A stretch of 64,000 bases of DNA, taken from NCBI GenBank assembly GCA_964520425.1, contig CAZFMX010000007.1, forward strand, positions 1 to 64,000, in the 5' to 3' direction. This document shows, in pieces, positions 43,695 through 53,768 of the stretch (the stretch's first letter is position 1; the number at the start of each line of letters is the position of its first letter). The translations under genes were made by a program, and so were the position numbers. The DNA comes from JAFGFY01 sp964520425 (GTDB taxonomy: Bacteria; Desulfobacterota; DSM-4660; Desulfatiglandales; HGW-15). Below the pieces are notes generated by a model that was not told the origin of the DNA, ran no database searches, and saw nothing but the letters and a program-made list of their open reading frames with translations.

Positions 43695-45443
43695 GTGTCG
43701 AATAAAATCATCTCCCTTTACCGCGCCAGATTGGCCAGGGAAAGGGGAACAGTGAGAAAAGATTGGGGCGGCAAGATATCCGCTGCCCTGGTCTATCCCA
43801 ATCACTACCATATCGGCATGTCCAACCTGGGATTCCAGATTGTATATGATCTGTTCAATAGGAAAGAAAAAGTTGTTGCTGAGCGTGTTTTCTTTCCCGA
43901 AGACCAAGAGATGTCCCTCTATCTGGAATCAAAGAAATCCCTTCTTTCTCTGGAATCCCAAACCCCACTCGAGAAATTCGATCTGGTGGCCTTTTCCCTC
44001 TCTTTTGAGAATGACTATCCCAACATTCTAAAAATCCTGCAGCTTGGCAAGATTCCTCTTCGCTCGGAAGAAAGAGATCATTTCCATCCTATTGTCATGG
44101 GCGGGGGGGTGACCACTTTTTTGAATCCCGAGCCCTTGGCTGATTTCTTTGACCTTTTCCTGTTGGGGGAGGCCGAGACAAGTCTCGACTCCTTCATCAC
44201 CCTGTTTGCGGAGATCAGCCGCGCCACCAAAAGTAGGCAGGAGATATTGCGAACACTTGTTCGAAACGCCGATTATGTTTACGTCCCTTCTCTCTATCAT
44301 GTGGAGTATTGCCGCGACGGAACTATCCAGGCCATGGAACCCATTGATACCGGCATCCCTCAAAAAATAAAAGTGGCACATGATGATCATATTAATGCAT
44401 CCGTTGCGGTTTCCACCATTCTGACACCGGAAACAGAGTTCAATGACAGGATCCTCGTAGAATTGGGTAGAGGTTGTGGACACTCCTGCCGTTTTTGTGC
44501 TGCCGGTTACGTTTACAGACCTCCAAGGATTCGGGACGAATCCCTTTTACTCTCTTGTTTAAAGGGTGTCATGGAAAAGCATGGACGTTTCGGCCTGCTC
44601 AGTGCTTGTGTATCAGATATACCGGGGATAGAGCATATGACAGGACTTATCGCGGATAAAAGGGGACGTTTTTCTATCTCCTCTTTGCGGGCCGATACAT
44701 TGACGGAAAAGATGCTTGAAGATCTTAAGAGGGTGGGGCAAAGGAGTGTTGCCATCGCTCCAGAGGCGGGCTCTGAGAGGCTCCGAAAGGTCGTGAACAA
44801 ACATCTGACACAAGATCAGATAAACAGTGCGATCCGGCTCATAGGCCAAAAGGGCAAATTCAGCGTCAGACTCTATTTTCTGATCGGTTTGCCCACAGAG
44901 AATCGTGAAGACGTGACTGAGATCGTAAAATTGGTTAAACACATCAAACACCATCTCATAAAAGAATCAAAGTCACGTGGAGAGATAGGACAGATCAAAT
45001 TAAGTCTGAATTGCTTTATTCCCAAGCCCTTTACGCCTTTTCAATGGTTTCCCATGGAGGATGTCTCCACCCTAAAAGAGAAGCAGAAGTGGTTAAAGAA
45101 AACCTTAGGCAAAGAAGGAGGGATTAAAGTCAGTTTTGACGTGCCAAAATGGGCTTATCTTCAGACCCTCTTGTCGGTGGGAGATAGGAGGGTGGGTTCC
45201 TTGCTTCTCTTATCCCATCAACTGAATGAGAATTGGACCCGGGCTTATCGCTCATCTGAACTCAACTCAGATTTTTTTGTTTATCGACACAAGGCTCTTG
45301 ATGAAATCTTACCTTGGGATTTTATAGATCACAGTATCTTCAAAGAGTATCTGATCAAGGAATACAGACTGGCTCTAAAGGAACAGGAATCCGAGGTCTG
45401 TCAAGTGGGAACATGCGATCGATGCGGCGTGTGTCGCACCTAA
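43695..45443 (+). CDS. B12-binding-type radical SAM protein (TIGR03960-like)
   Basis: 582 aa. The N-terminal 230 residues resemble a cobalamin-binding Rossmann domain (LVYPNHYHIGMSNLGFQ, VMGGGVTTFLNPEPLADF); the radical SAM motif is GCGHSCRFC (CxxxCxxC), followed by SIAPEAGSERLRKVVNK-like sequence (IAPEAGSERLRKVVNK) and LNCFIPKPFTPFQW. The C-terminal end CQVGTCDRCGVC adds four cysteines, perhaps a further cluster. Members of this group often pair with a DUF2344 protein; none is next to it here. Start GTG 43695 has GGAG eight bases upstream. It follows ftsZ by 60 bp on the same strand. Substrate unknown. Confidence 0.85.
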   Translation: MSNKIISLYRARLARERGTVRKDWGGKISAALVYPNHYHIGMSNLGFQIVYDLFNRKEKVVAERVFFPEDQEMSLYLESKKSLLSLESQTPLEKFDLVAFSLSFENDYPNILKILQLGKIPLRSEERDHFHPIVMGGGVTTFLNPEPLADFFDLFLLGEAETSLDSFITLFAEISRATKSRQEILRTLVRNADYVYVPSLYHVEYCRDGTIQAMEPIDTGIPQKIKVAHDDHINASVAVSTILTPETEFNDRILVELGRGCGHSCRFCAAGYVYRPPRIRDESLLLSCLKGVMEKHGRFGLLSACVSDIPGIEHMTGLIADKRGRFSISSLRADTLTEKMLEDLKRVGQRSVAIAPEAGSERLRKVVNKHLTQDQINSAIRLIGQKGKFSVRLYFLIGLPTENREDVTEIVKLVKHIKHHLIKESKSRGEIGQIKLSLNCFIPKPFTPFQWFPMEDVSTLKEKQKWLKKTLGKEGGIKVSFDVPKWAYLQTLLSVGDRRVGSLLLLSHQLNENWTRAYRSSELNSDFFVYRHKALDEILPWDFIDHSIFKEYLIKEYRLALKEQESEVCQVGTCDRCGVCRT

Positions 45444-45533
45444 CCATCAATGAATGGTGGCCTCTGACATCCTAGCATCCATCTCTCCGACTTCCCCGTA
45501 AGAATCCATGCCTTGGTTAAACTCGGATGGTCA

Positions 45534-45812
45534 TCAATCTGTTTCATGCTCTTGCTTTGAAGCCCCATGGCCCAGGGAATCGTGATATTCCTCATGGGTG
45601 AGTTCACCATCTCCATTCTGATCAATCCTTGTGAATCTTTCTCTGTCATCTCCCAAGTATTTCACAAATTCCTCAAAAGTAACCCTGTTATCCCCATTGG
45701 AATCGATGGTATTAAAACAGATATGTCCCTTCCCTACCTCCACGGAAAAACACAAAGGGGCTGAAACCAAGATTACAGCCGCAGTCAAATAGATCACAAA
45801 AATAGATTTCAC
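45534..45812 (-). CDS. Secreted small EF-hand protein
   Basis: 92 aa. Signal peptide (VIYLTAAVILVSAPLCFS) then two EF-hand loops, DSNGDNRVTFEE and DQNGDGELTHEE, each with Asp at loop positions 1, 3 or 5 and Glu at 12, so calcium binding is likely. The C-terminus is His-rich (HEEYHDSLGHGASKQEHE). GTG 45812 is the start: AAGGAG lies nine bases upstream. Lone gene, convergent with the radical SAM gene. Confidence 0.85.
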   Translation of the reverse strand: MKSIFVIYLTAAVILVSAPLCFSVEVGKGHICFNTIDSNGDNRVTFEEFVKYLGDDRERFTRIDQNGDGELTHEEYHDSLGHGASKQEHETD

Positions 45813-45834
45813 CGGATTCTTCTCCTTTCACAGG

Positions 45835-45882
45835 TAGGTAAATCAAATTCGCCACTAAAGGCTCGACGAGTCTATTTACCTA
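45835..45882. repeat. Inverted repeat upstream of the EF-hand gene
   Basis: TAGGTAAAT (45835-45843) and ATTTACCTA (45874-45882), exact, 30 bases apart, about 23 bp before the EF-hand start. Could be an operator or an RNA hairpin in its leader. The rest of 45883-46103 shows nothing clear. Confidence 0.4.
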
Positions 45883-46103
45883 TTACATCATAATACAGAG
45901 GATTTCAAATGATTGGGTTTCTCTTCAAGATATCCTTTTAAGTCTGTTTGCAAAACACCGCCTATTATGACAGAAGAGGCATCCATATTCGGTTCAAGGA
46001 CCATTTCCTAAAGGGAATAGACTACAACATATGGTATCGGCAGAATCATGCCGCCACAATATATATAATTTATACACACTTCTGTTAATTTATATAAAAA
46101 TAA

Positions 46104-46131
46104 TTGACAAATACTATTATATATGTATAAT
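46104..46131 (+). promoter_or_regulatory. Consensus sigma-70 promoter of the mini-XRE gene
   Basis: TTGACA (46104-46109), 16-base spacer, TATAAT (46126-46131), both hexamers perfect, in AT-rich DNA. About 43 bases of leader precede the TTG start at 46181. Confidence 0.8.
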
Positions 46132-46180
46132 TAGTTGTAACTTCATTGTGTCATATGTGACTGACAGAGACGGAGGCAGC

Positions 46181-46381
46181 TTGAGTAACAACCCCTTAAG
46201 AAAGATGAGAGAAGAGCGACTGATGAGTCGGGCTGAGCTTGCCAGAAGAGCCGGTGTTTCACCCTTGACCATTGGCCGAATTGAGAAAGGGTATTCCTGT
46301 AGGCTCGAAACCAAGCGAAAAATCATATTGGCGCTAGGGTATGACCTTTCTGAGAGGGCTAAGGTTTTTCCTGGTGAATAA
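46181..46381 (+). CDS. Small XRE-family DNA-binding protein
   Basis: 66 aa, essentially one helix-turn-helix: MREERLMSRAELARRAGVS then PLTIGRIEKGYSCRLETK and a short tail. TTG 46181 is chosen because GGAGG stands four bases before it; an upstream in-frame reading to 46031 lies across the promoter. Such single-domain regulators are frequent in deltaproteobacteria, often constitutive. It may control the following zinc finger gene or act elsewhere. Confidence 0.8.
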   Translation: MSNNPLRKMREERLMSRAELARRAGVSPLTIGRIEKGYSCRLETKRKIILALGYDLSERAKVFPGE

Positions 46382-46492
46382 CGACCGAGAAAGGATCAAG
46401 TGCTTCATTACCCTGTTGTGGGTCTGAATCATCTCGGCGTATTCTCTGCTTTGAAAACATTCTGTTTGTTCACAGCCTCGATTGGAGGGAAT

Positions 46493-47146
46493 ATGAAACA
46501 GAGAGTTGAAACGAGTCAATCTAAATCTGCCAAAAACAATATCATGGCTGTGGCACAAGCCCCGTCTATAAAACATAGGAGACGTGCCTCACGCAAAAGC
46601 CATGATTTCCATTCAAGATCTTTTGAGAACCTTATGGCCAAGAGAAAGGAAGTGGAAGAGGCACTGATTCTCTTGACGGATAGTCAAAGAAAATACGAAG
46701 ATCTGCGCTCTGTAGATCCCTTGATAGAAGATGTCGATCAGGCTGAAAGGGAGATTTCTGCACATAGGCTTTACTGTATTCTGGAAAGAAAACACCAAGA
46801 ATTGAAGAGAATCGATCTCCTCATTCGTAGATTCTTAGAAGATGATCAATTTGGGCTGTGTGAAGAATGTGGCAAGCAAATCCCTGAAGAGCGATTACTC
46901 ATTGTGCCGGAAGCTGTCTGCTGCGTCCCCTGCCAAAGAGAACTAGAGAAGTGGGCCATGAAGGGAGGTATAGCTCAAACGCACTATTCCTCATCGCGAA
47001 GGAGGTTCAATTCTGGATGGGAACAAAACAGACAAGACTTTGATGATGAGAAAAACTTTACCTTTGATTCTGACATAGAATCAATTTCCCTCATGGATCT
47101 AGGAGAAATTGAATTAGAGGAATCTAAAGAGGAAAAGCGCCTCTGA
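46493..47146 (+). CDS. DksA/TraR-type zinc finger protein
   Basis: 217 aa. Long helices (residues about 40-115, SFENLMAKRKEVEEALILL and AHRLYCILERKHQELKRI) precede a C4 zinc finger LCEECGKQIPEERLL...CCVPCQREL. Then comes an acidic tail (EIELEESKEEKRL). DksA-like proteins bind RNA polymerase through the secondary channel; this one is longer at both ends than DksA (about 150 aa), so its role is uncertain. ATG 46493 follows GGAGGGAAT. Confidence 0.8.
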   Translation: MKQRVETSQSKSAKNNIMAVAQAPSIKHRRRASRKSHDFHSRSFENLMAKRKEVEEALILLTDSQRKYEDLRSVDPLIEDVDQAEREISAHRLYCILERKHQELKRIDLLIRRFLEDDQFGLCEECGKQIPEERLLIVPEAVCCVPCQRELEKWAMKGGIAQTHYSSSRRRFNSGWEQNRQDFDDEKNFTFDSDIESISLMDLGEIELEESKEEKRL

Positions 47147-48359
47147 CCCGCCCCTCAGAATTCATTGCAGGACATACGCTTTTTGATCCGCTAGAAACCT
47201 AATCCTTTCTACGTATTTCAGCTTCTGGGAATTCCTACCAACCTGCTTTGTGCCTCAACAATTTCGTTTTTTCGGCCTATCCGTCTTCGAAACAGTCCCT
47301 ATTGATAGTCCCTGAGTTCTGAGATTGTATCGATGAATTCATTAACCACACTTTACATATAATTGAAGACCTTTGTATGCAAATTAAGCATAAATAAGAC
47401 GAAACCCGTGAAGATAAATCTGTGCCTCAAAAACGAATACATAGCACCAAAAAAACCTATGGGCCTTTCTCCGTTCGGCGGTAGTGAGTTGTAGACAGAT
47501 CGAGCCATACTGATAACCCACTGAATTCATGGAATATAAATGTGTTTGCCATTCTGGGTCATCACCCCGATTCTCCTATTCATCCCTTGCGGCAAACCTC
47601 AGACCGACGGTCTACCGTCATGTATGACACCAAAGATATTATGTTGCCAAAAGTATCCCAAGCACGAGAAAATTCCCTAATAATGACATTAAACAGCACA
47701 CAATCCTATAAGCTTGGGGTAAATAGCCCCATATTGTCTTATTTCGTGGACATTATCGACTGAACAGCCTTTTCTTGCTTGCAATGTATTCAAAAATACA
47801 ATATAATACTATAAATCCTAAAAAGAATTACACAAAAGAAGACTTAAGAACATGATTATATCAGAGTCCTTCAAAATATGCTTATGTCGGGTATCCATAT
47901 CGTTTGATAGCCTTGTCCGGAGATTCCCTAAAAAACATTCTTTATTGCCAAGGGTAATGTCTTCTCGTTTTCAGTCTCTGTTTCTAAGGGCAATATCAAA
48001 ATTGAGAATCAGTGTGAGAACAGAAAATAGAATCCTTCAAAACGGGATGCCATCCTGTCTCTCAAAAAAAACCTTAGCGGAGCAGACAAACTATTAATAT
48101 TGATTCTTGAAATCACGGTTGAACTATTTCAAAAGATACACAAAATCAAAGATGAAAATGATGGCACTGTTTGGCACACTTTTTAGAGCCGAGGGAGAGA
48201 GTGTAGCTCCGTCCTGACCCCGTGACGAGATAAACAGCATCTTTCACTTTTTCCAACTCTTTTAGGAAAAAAGAATAGAAGGATTGGAATCTGTTAGTGT
48301 TGCGTTATCGAGATAATCGATAAAAGTCTTCTTAAAAACTGAAAGGAATCATTTTAATC
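47147..48359. other. 1.2-kb stretch without a recognisable gene
   Basis: Short open readings (47542-47763, 47852-48097) have no ribosome site, family resemblance or codon pattern like the neighbours. No tRNA, riboswitch or repeat of the window is seen. ATCGA/TCGAT at 48307-48321 is a small palindrome 38 bp before the kinase gene. Likely the regulatory region of the signalling cluster, perhaps with decayed genes. Confidence 0.6.
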
Positions 48360-51300
48360 ATGATAAATAGTAAAAAAACCCTCATTGGATCGCTGGTGGG
48401 CTATTCAGCTGTTGTCCTTCTAATTGCCATCGTAGGAGCCATATCCGTTTTTCAGATCGGCATATTGGGAGAGAATGTAGAGTATTTGGCAAAGAATGTG
48501 GCCGGCAGAGTCAAGAATTCCACTGAATTAGAGCCCGCCCTTTTGAACATGAAAAACGCTGTGGAGATGTTCGTCCAAAGCAACAGAGACGACCGTTCTG
48601 AGGCTGATAAAAGCATTAAAAATGTCAACCAGGTCTTGGAGACCGCTGAAGATGAGATTAAAGAAGGTGATGGGCTGGAAACACTCAAAGAGATCAAACA
48701 GCTGACCAACGACTATATTGAACAATACCAAGCTATCGCAAATGATATTAGCCGTAGAAACAAGAATCAAAGTTCAATCGTTTCCATCGGCAATGATATA
48801 TATGAAGACCTGGAGATACTCTCTAAAGATCATCAGGGAGGGGTCTTGGCGGATAGAATAGCTCGTATGAAAAACCGCTTTATAGAGGCTACGGTTGATG
48901 TGGAGAAATTTTTCGTCACCTATGATCCTCAATATGCAACCAGTACAGAAGATAAGATAGCAGAGATTCTGGATGAGTTTGCATCGGATAGGGTAGAAGA
49001 GCTTCAGGATGTCATGTACGCCATTGAGGATGACTATCTAGACACATTTTTAGGTGTTACATCAGTGATCAGTAGGATGAGTCAGATGATCGAACAGGAT
49101 CTCTTCCCCATTGCTCCGAAGATCATGGCCCTCACCAAAAAGATCTCCGTTTCAGGCTGGGCCGATATGGAAACGGCCCGCGAGAGTGCAGAAAGCAGAG
49201 TGGACTCCACGAGGACACTCATCATAATCCTTGGTATTTTTGCCATCGGGCTTGGAATGCTTATTGGATTTATCTCTTCCACTCGCACAGCTGCGGCTGA
49301 AAAGGAGAATGAAAGACAGAGTTTCTTGCAGACAGGACAGACTAAGCTCAACGAAAAAATCCGGGGAGAGAAGGATCTCCCAACCACAGCGACAAACATC
49401 ATCACCTACCTATGCGAATATCTTGGAGCCAAGGTAGGAGCCTTTTACGTCTTCGGTGCAGAAACAAAGATGTTGCAGCTGCTTGGAACTTATGCATATC
49501 AAGAGCGCAAGAACATCTCCAGCGAATTCAAGTTGGGCGAAGGGATGGTAGGTCAGGCCGGGCTTGAGAAGAAAAGCATCATGATCACCGAATGCCCTGA
49601 CGACTACATCCATGTAAGCTCTGGACTTGGAAATACCCCACCACGCAACATCGTGCTGTATCCCGTAGTACTGGGCGATGTGTTAATGGGAGTCATGGAA
49701 ATCGGTTGGCTCAAGGAGCCTTCAGAGGTCCAGTTGGCCTTCTTGAACCAGGTCGACGAGAATATTGCCATTGCCGTCAATTCGGCCATTGCCCGGTCCA
49801 ACCTGAATTACTTGCTCGAACAGACACAGGAACAGGCCGAAAAGCTCAAGAATCAGCAGGAAGAGCTTCGCGCGAGTAACGTGGAACTGGAAGAGCAGAG
49901 CAAGATTCTAAGAGAGTCTGAAGCAAAGCTCAAGGATCAGCAGGAAGAACTCAGGGCAGCCAACGAGGAACTGGAAGAGCAGGGCAAGATTCTAAGAGAC
50001 TCTGAAGCAAGACTCCAAGTCCAGCAGGAAGAGCTCAAGGCAACCAACGAAGAGCTAGAGGAACAGACCGAGCTTCTCCGCCAACAGAAAGAGGATATCG
50101 CGAGGAAGAATGCGGACTTGGAGCGAGCGACAGTCCTTATCGAAGAAAAGGCAGCGGATCTGGCGATGGCAAACAAATACAAATCGGAATTTCTGGCCAA
50201 CATGTCTCATGAACTCAGGACGCCATTGAACAGCATGCTGCTCTTATCGAAACTTCTTGCTGACAATAAAGACGGCAACCTGACGGACAAACAAAAAGAA
50301 TTCGCGGAGACCATACATACTTCCGGCGCAGAGCTGCTGTCTCTAATTAATGATATACTGGATCTTTCCAAGGTCGAGGCCGGTAAATTGGATATCAATT
50401 TGGAAGAAGCAAACCTGACCGAGTTTGCCAAGTCCATAGAACGTAACTTCAAACACCTTGCTGAAAACAAGGGAATTTTCCTTAATGTGAACCAAGCATC
50501 CGATTTACCGAATGCGATTCTCACCGACAGGCAAAGACTCGATCAGGTTGTGAGGAATCTCTTCTCCAATGCCCTTAAGTTCACTTCAGAGGGGGGCATC
50601 ACCCTCACGATATCGAGACCGGATGACGAGACCGATCTTTCACAAATCGGCTTGGATCGAGAGAGTACCATCGCCTTTTCAGTCACAGATACAGGAATAG
50701 GGATACCAGAGGAAAAGCAAAAAGTAATCTTTGAAGCCTTCCAGCAGGCAGACGGCACGACAAGTAGAAAGTTTGGCGGAACAGGCCTAGGGCTTTCCAT
50801 TTCCAGAGAGTTGGCCAAGCTCCTTGGAGGAGAATTGCGATTGAAGAGTGAGGAAGGGAAAGGGAGCACTTTCACCCTTTACCTCCCCGAGGTACTGGAA
50901 AGGCGTGGTAAGCAACCAAGCCCTCCATCTCAAAAACCTTCGCCTGAAAAACCTTCTAAGGTCAAAGAAGCTCCTCCCCAGCGGCGGAGCACGGACGCCC
51001 CTCAGAAGGCAGACTCCGAAAAGAGCGAGCCTCCTCAATTCTCCCCTGGCCTGGAGATGATTCACGATGACCGAAAAGATACATCTCCTAGTGACAAGTC
51101 CATCCTCATCATCGAGGATGACCCTAAATTCGCAAAGATTCTCTGTGACCTGTCCCGGGAAAAAGGGTTTAAAGTCCTGGTCGCAGGAGATGGGGAAACG
51201 GGCCTTCATTTCGCCGACTACTACCTCCCCAGCGCCATAATTCTGGATATTGGGCTCCCTGGAATTGACGGATTTGCCGTCATGTCAAGGCTCAAAGAGA

Positions 51301-52265
51301 GCTCTCAGACCAGACATATTCCCGTTCATTTCATATCCGGTTCTGACATGAACCTTGACGCCTTGAGAATGGGCGCGGTCGGTTTTATCACCAAACCGGT
51401 GAGTATGGAGCAACTTAACGAGGCTTACGGAACCATAGAACAGGTCATCTCGACAACAGCCAAGAATCTTCTCCTTGTCGAAGATAACGAAACGCAAAGA
51501 AAGGCCATCATCGAACTCATAGGAAATGGAGATATTCATATCACTTCCGCCTCTACGGGTCAGGAGGCCTATAATCAACTCACTGCAGGAAATTTCGATT
51601 GCATGATTCTCGATCTGGGTCTTCCAGACATGTCAGGTATGGAGCTTCTGGAGAAGATCAGAAATGACGAAGACATTATGCGCGTACCCATTATTGTCTA
51701 TACAGGGCGGGATCTCACAAAAGAGGAGAAGATGACACTCGATGAATATGCGGAGAAGGTCATCATAAAAGGAGCCAAATCCCCGGAAAAGCTGCTGGAT
51801 GAGACGACTCTATTCCTTCACCGGATTGAGGCGGACCTCCCTGAGCAACAAAGACAAATGCTACGAATGATTCACGATAAGGAATCCATCCTAAAAGACA
51901 AAAATGTCCTGCTGGCAGATGATGATATGCGAAATGTCTTTGCCATCTCCAACACCCTTGAAGAGAAAGGGATGAACGTGTTAGTGGCTAAGAATGGAAA
52001 AGAGGCACTGGAGTGTCTGGACAGCAGGCCTGATGTCGATCTGGTATTGATGGATATCATGATGCCCGAAATGGATGGATATGAGGCTATACGGGAAATC
52101 AGGAAAAAAGATAATCTCCAGAAGCTCCCGATCATTGCCCTCACGGCAAAGGCCATGAAGGGAGACAGATCCAAATGCATTGAAGCGGGGGCCAATGACT
52201 ACTTGGCAAAACCGGTCGATACTGAAAAGCTCTTCTCTATGTTGAGGGTGTGGCTGTATGGCTAG
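48360..52265 (+). CDS. Hybrid sensor histidine kinase with GAF and three receiver domains
   Basis: 1301 aa. Two membrane segments (about 8-35 and 286-306) enclose a helical periplasmic sensor of about 250 residues. Then a GAF domain (335-478), a coiled coil with 28-residue repeats (480-605), HisKA with H617 (NMSHELRTPLNS), HATPase (NALKFTSEGG, DTGIGIPEEKQ, GTGLGLSISREL), and three receivers with Asp in ILDIGLPGIDG, ILDLGLPDMSG and LMDIMMPEMDG. A Pro/Lys/Ser-rich linker (about 865-910) precedes the receivers. It probably heads the transcript with cheR, cheB and a second hybrid kinase. Signal unknown. Confidence 0.94.
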   Translation: MINSKKTLIGSLVGYSAVVLLIAIVGAISVFQIGILGENVEYLAKNVAGRVKNSTELEPALLNMKNAVEMFVQSNRDDRSEADKSIKNVNQVLETAEDEIKEGDGLETLKEIKQLTNDYIEQYQAIANDISRRNKNQSSIVSIGNDIYEDLEILSKDHQGGVLADRIARMKNRFIEATVDVEKFFVTYDPQYATSTEDKIAEILDEFASDRVEELQDVMYAIEDDYLDTFLGVTSVISRMSQMIEQDLFPIAPKIMALTKKISVSGWADMETARESAESRVDSTRTLIIILGIFAIGLGMLIGFISSTRTAAAEKENERQSFLQTGQTKLNEKIRGEKDLPTTATNIITYLCEYLGAKVGAFYVFGAETKMLQLLGTYAYQERKNISSEFKLGEGMVGQAGLEKKSIMITECPDDYIHVSSGLGNTPPRNIVLYPVVLGDVLMGVMEIGWLKEPSEVQLAFLNQVDENIAIAVNSAIARSNLNYLLEQTQEQAEKLKNQQEELRASNVELEEQSKILRESEAKLKDQQEELRAANEELEEQGKILRDSEARLQVQQEELKATNEELEEQTELLRQQKEDIARKNADLERATVLIEEKAADLAMANKYKSEFLANMSHELRTPLNSMLLLSKLLADNKDGNLTDKQKEFAETIHTSGAELLSLINDILDLSKVEAGKLDINLEEANLTEFAKSIERNFKHLAENKGIFLNVNQASDLPNAILTDRQRLDQVVRNLFSNALKFTSEGGITLTISRPDDETDLSQIGLDRESTIAFSVTDTGIGIPEEKQKVIFEAFQQADGTTSRKFGGTGLGLSISRELAKLLGGELRLKSEEGKGSTFTLYLPEVLERRGKQPSPPSQKPSPEKPSKVKEAPPQRRSTDAPQKADSEKSEPPQFSPGLEMIHDDRKDTSPSDKSILIIEDDPKFAKILCDLSREKGFKVLVAGDGETGLHFADYYLPSAIILDIGLPGIDGFAVMSRLKESSQTRHIPVHFISGSDMNLDALRMGAVGFITKPVSMEQLNEAYGTIEQVISTTAKNLLLVEDNETQRKAIIELIGNGDIHITSASTGQEAYNQLTAGNFDCMILDLGLPDMSGMELLEKIRNDEDIMRVPIIVYTGRDLTKEEKMTLDEYAEKVIIKGAKSPEKLLDETTLFLHRIEADLPEQQRQMLRMIHDKESILKDKNVLLADDDMRNVFAISNTLEEKGMNVLVAKNGKEALECLDSRPDVDLVLMDIMMPEMDGYEAIREIRKKDNLQKLPIIALTAKAMKGDRSKCIEAGANDYLAKPVDTEKLFSMLRVWLYG
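49854..50105 (+). repeat. Three 84-bp repeats in the kinase coiled coil
   Basis: Each 84-bp unit encodes 28 residues (four heptads) beginning QQEEL(R/K)A(S/A/T)N and continuing ELEEQ..(I/L)LR. The third unit diverges after about 20 residues. An internal tandem repeat in coding DNA, extending the signalling helix between GAF and HisKA in whole heptads. Confidence 0.85.
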
Positions 52266-52319
52266 AGGGATAATAGGGCTAGCACACCATATATACCACT
52301 CAGGGAGTCTATAAACAAT

Positions 52320-53141
52320 ATGTCAACAGCTGATAGCCAAAAAATAGAAATCGACCTTCTCCTGCAGGCCATAGCCAGGAAATATGGGTATGATTTCAGA
52401 AACTATGCCAAGGCCTCCATAAAACGAAGGATCATGAATGTCCTCGCGACGTCCGGGATCAAAACGATCTCTGAGATGCAACACAAGCTTCTCTATGACA
52501 AACAGTTTTTTGAAACTCTACTTTTAAAGCTTTCCGTAAATGTTACCGAGATGTTTCGAGATCCGTCCTTTTACAGGGCCATCAGAAAAGAGGTCATTCC
52601 TCAACTGAAACCCCGTCCGTTCATAAAAATATGGCATGCGGGGTGTGCGACTGGTGAAGAGGTCTATTCCATGGCCATCCTCCTGAAGGAGGAGAACCTC
52701 TACGAAAAGGCATGGATCTATGCGACGGACTTCAATGAACAGGTCCTCAAAAAGGCAAGAGAGGGAATATATCCCATCGATATGTTGAAGAAATATTCCT
52801 CCAACTATCAAAGAGCCGGAGGCACCTCGTCGCTTGCGGATTACTATACAGCTCGCTATGATTTCGTCATCATGGAAAACTCTCTAAAGAGAAATATCGT
52901 CTTCTCCGATCACAACTTGGTCACGGACGGAGTTTTTGCTGAAATGGACCTGATCCTATGCAGGAATGTGTTGATATATTTTGACACCAAGTTGCAGAAT
53001 CATGTATTCAAGCTTTTTCGAGACAGTCTAAGTGAAAATGGCTTCCTCTGCCTGGGTTCCAAAGAAACGGTCAAATTCTCGGAATACGCAGATGATTTTG
53101 AGGATGCTGTGGGTAAGGAAAAGATTTACAGAATGAAATAG
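52320..53141 (+). CDS. cheR: CheR-type protein-glutamate methyltransferase
   Basis: 273 aa. N-terminal helical domain (YGYDFRNYAKASIKRRI, with the Arg-rich region typical of CheR) and SAM domain: IWHAGCATGEEVYSMAI, YATDFNEQVLKKAREG, DLILCRNVLIYFD, LGSKETVKF. It methylates glutamates, in classical systems on chemoreceptors. No MCP, CheA or CheW lies here, so the target may be the coiled-coil part of a neighbouring kinase (inference). Confidence 0.94.
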   Translation: MSTADSQKIEIDLLLQAIARKYGYDFRNYAKASIKRRIMNVLATSGIKTISEMQHKLLYDKQFFETLLLKLSVNVTEMFRDPSFYRAIRKEVIPQLKPRPFIKIWHAGCATGEEVYSMAILLKEENLYEKAWIYATDFNEQVLKKAREGIYPIDMLKKYSSNYQRAGGTSSLADYYTARYDFVIMENSLKRNIVFSDHNLVTDGVFAEMDLILCRNVLIYFDTKLQNHVFKLFRDSLSENGFLCLGSKETVKFSEYADDFEDAVGKEKIYRMK

Positions 53142-53174
53142 ATAATTCATAGCAGATGATCCTGAGAAGAGAGA

Positions 53175-53768
53175 ATGAAATATGAAGCAATAGTCATAGG
53201 CGTTTCCGCAGGAGGGATGAATGCCTTAAGCACGGTCCTACCGCATCTACCGGATGATTATGCCATTCCTATTATTATCGTCCAGCATATGGACCCCAAC
53301 TCCCGTGACTATCTGTCCGATCATCTGAATCGTAAATGCAATATCCAAGTCAAAGAAGCAGAAGACAAGGAAAAGATCATGAACGGGGTTGCCTATATTG
53401 CCCCTGCGAATTACCATCTACTGTTGGAGGAAGACCGAACATTCTCATTATCTGTTGACGATTTGGTCAATTACTCAAGGCCCTCCATTGATGTCATGTT
53501 TGAAACGGCTGCCGACGTATATAGAAGAAGACTCGTGGGGGTGGTATTGACTGGTGCAAATGCTGACGGCAGTAAAGGGCTCACAAAGATAAAAGCGCTA
53601 GGAGGTCTGGCTATTGTGCAGGATCCGGCGACAGCCCATGTGGATTATATGCCGAAAGCTGCTATAGCTTCTACAAGAGTGGATCATATTCTACCCCTTG
53701 AGGAAATCGCTAGCCTTCTCGCGAAGTTGTCTAATTCTTCCCGTACGGATGAAGAAATGAAGCCATGA
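53175..53768 (+). CDS. cheB: CheB-type methylesterase, catalytic domain only
   Basis: 197 aa, corresponding to the C-terminal esterase domain of CheB without its receiver. Catalytic triad regions: GVSAGGMNAL (Ser), VQHMDPNSRDYL (His), LTGANADGSKGL (Asp). Regulation therefore cannot be by phosphorylation of the same chain. It directly follows cheR and overlaps the next kinase gene by four bases (ATGA). Confidence 0.94.
   Translation: MKYEAIVIGVSAGGMNALSTVLPHLPDDYAIPIIIVQHMDPNSRDYLSDHLNRKCNIQVKEAEDKEKIMNGVAYIAPANYHLLLEEDRTFSLSVDDLVNYSRPSIDVMFETAADVYRRRLVGVVLTGANADGSKGLTKIKALGGLAIVQDPATAHVDYMPKAAIASTRVDHILPLEEIASLLAKLSNSSRTDEEMKP

Noticed and set aside
47542..48097. Two short plus-strand readings of 73 and 81 residues
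   Set aside because: No ribosome site, no recognisable family, composition of non-coding DNA.
48164..48184. Sigma-54-like site TGGCAC...GGCA before the kinase gene
   Set aside because: The GG and GC elements are one base too close, and no activator or other support is seen.
49854..50105. Direct DNA repeats as a possible CRISPR array
   Set aside because: In frame, no spacers, and they encode heptad repeats of a kinase coiled coil.
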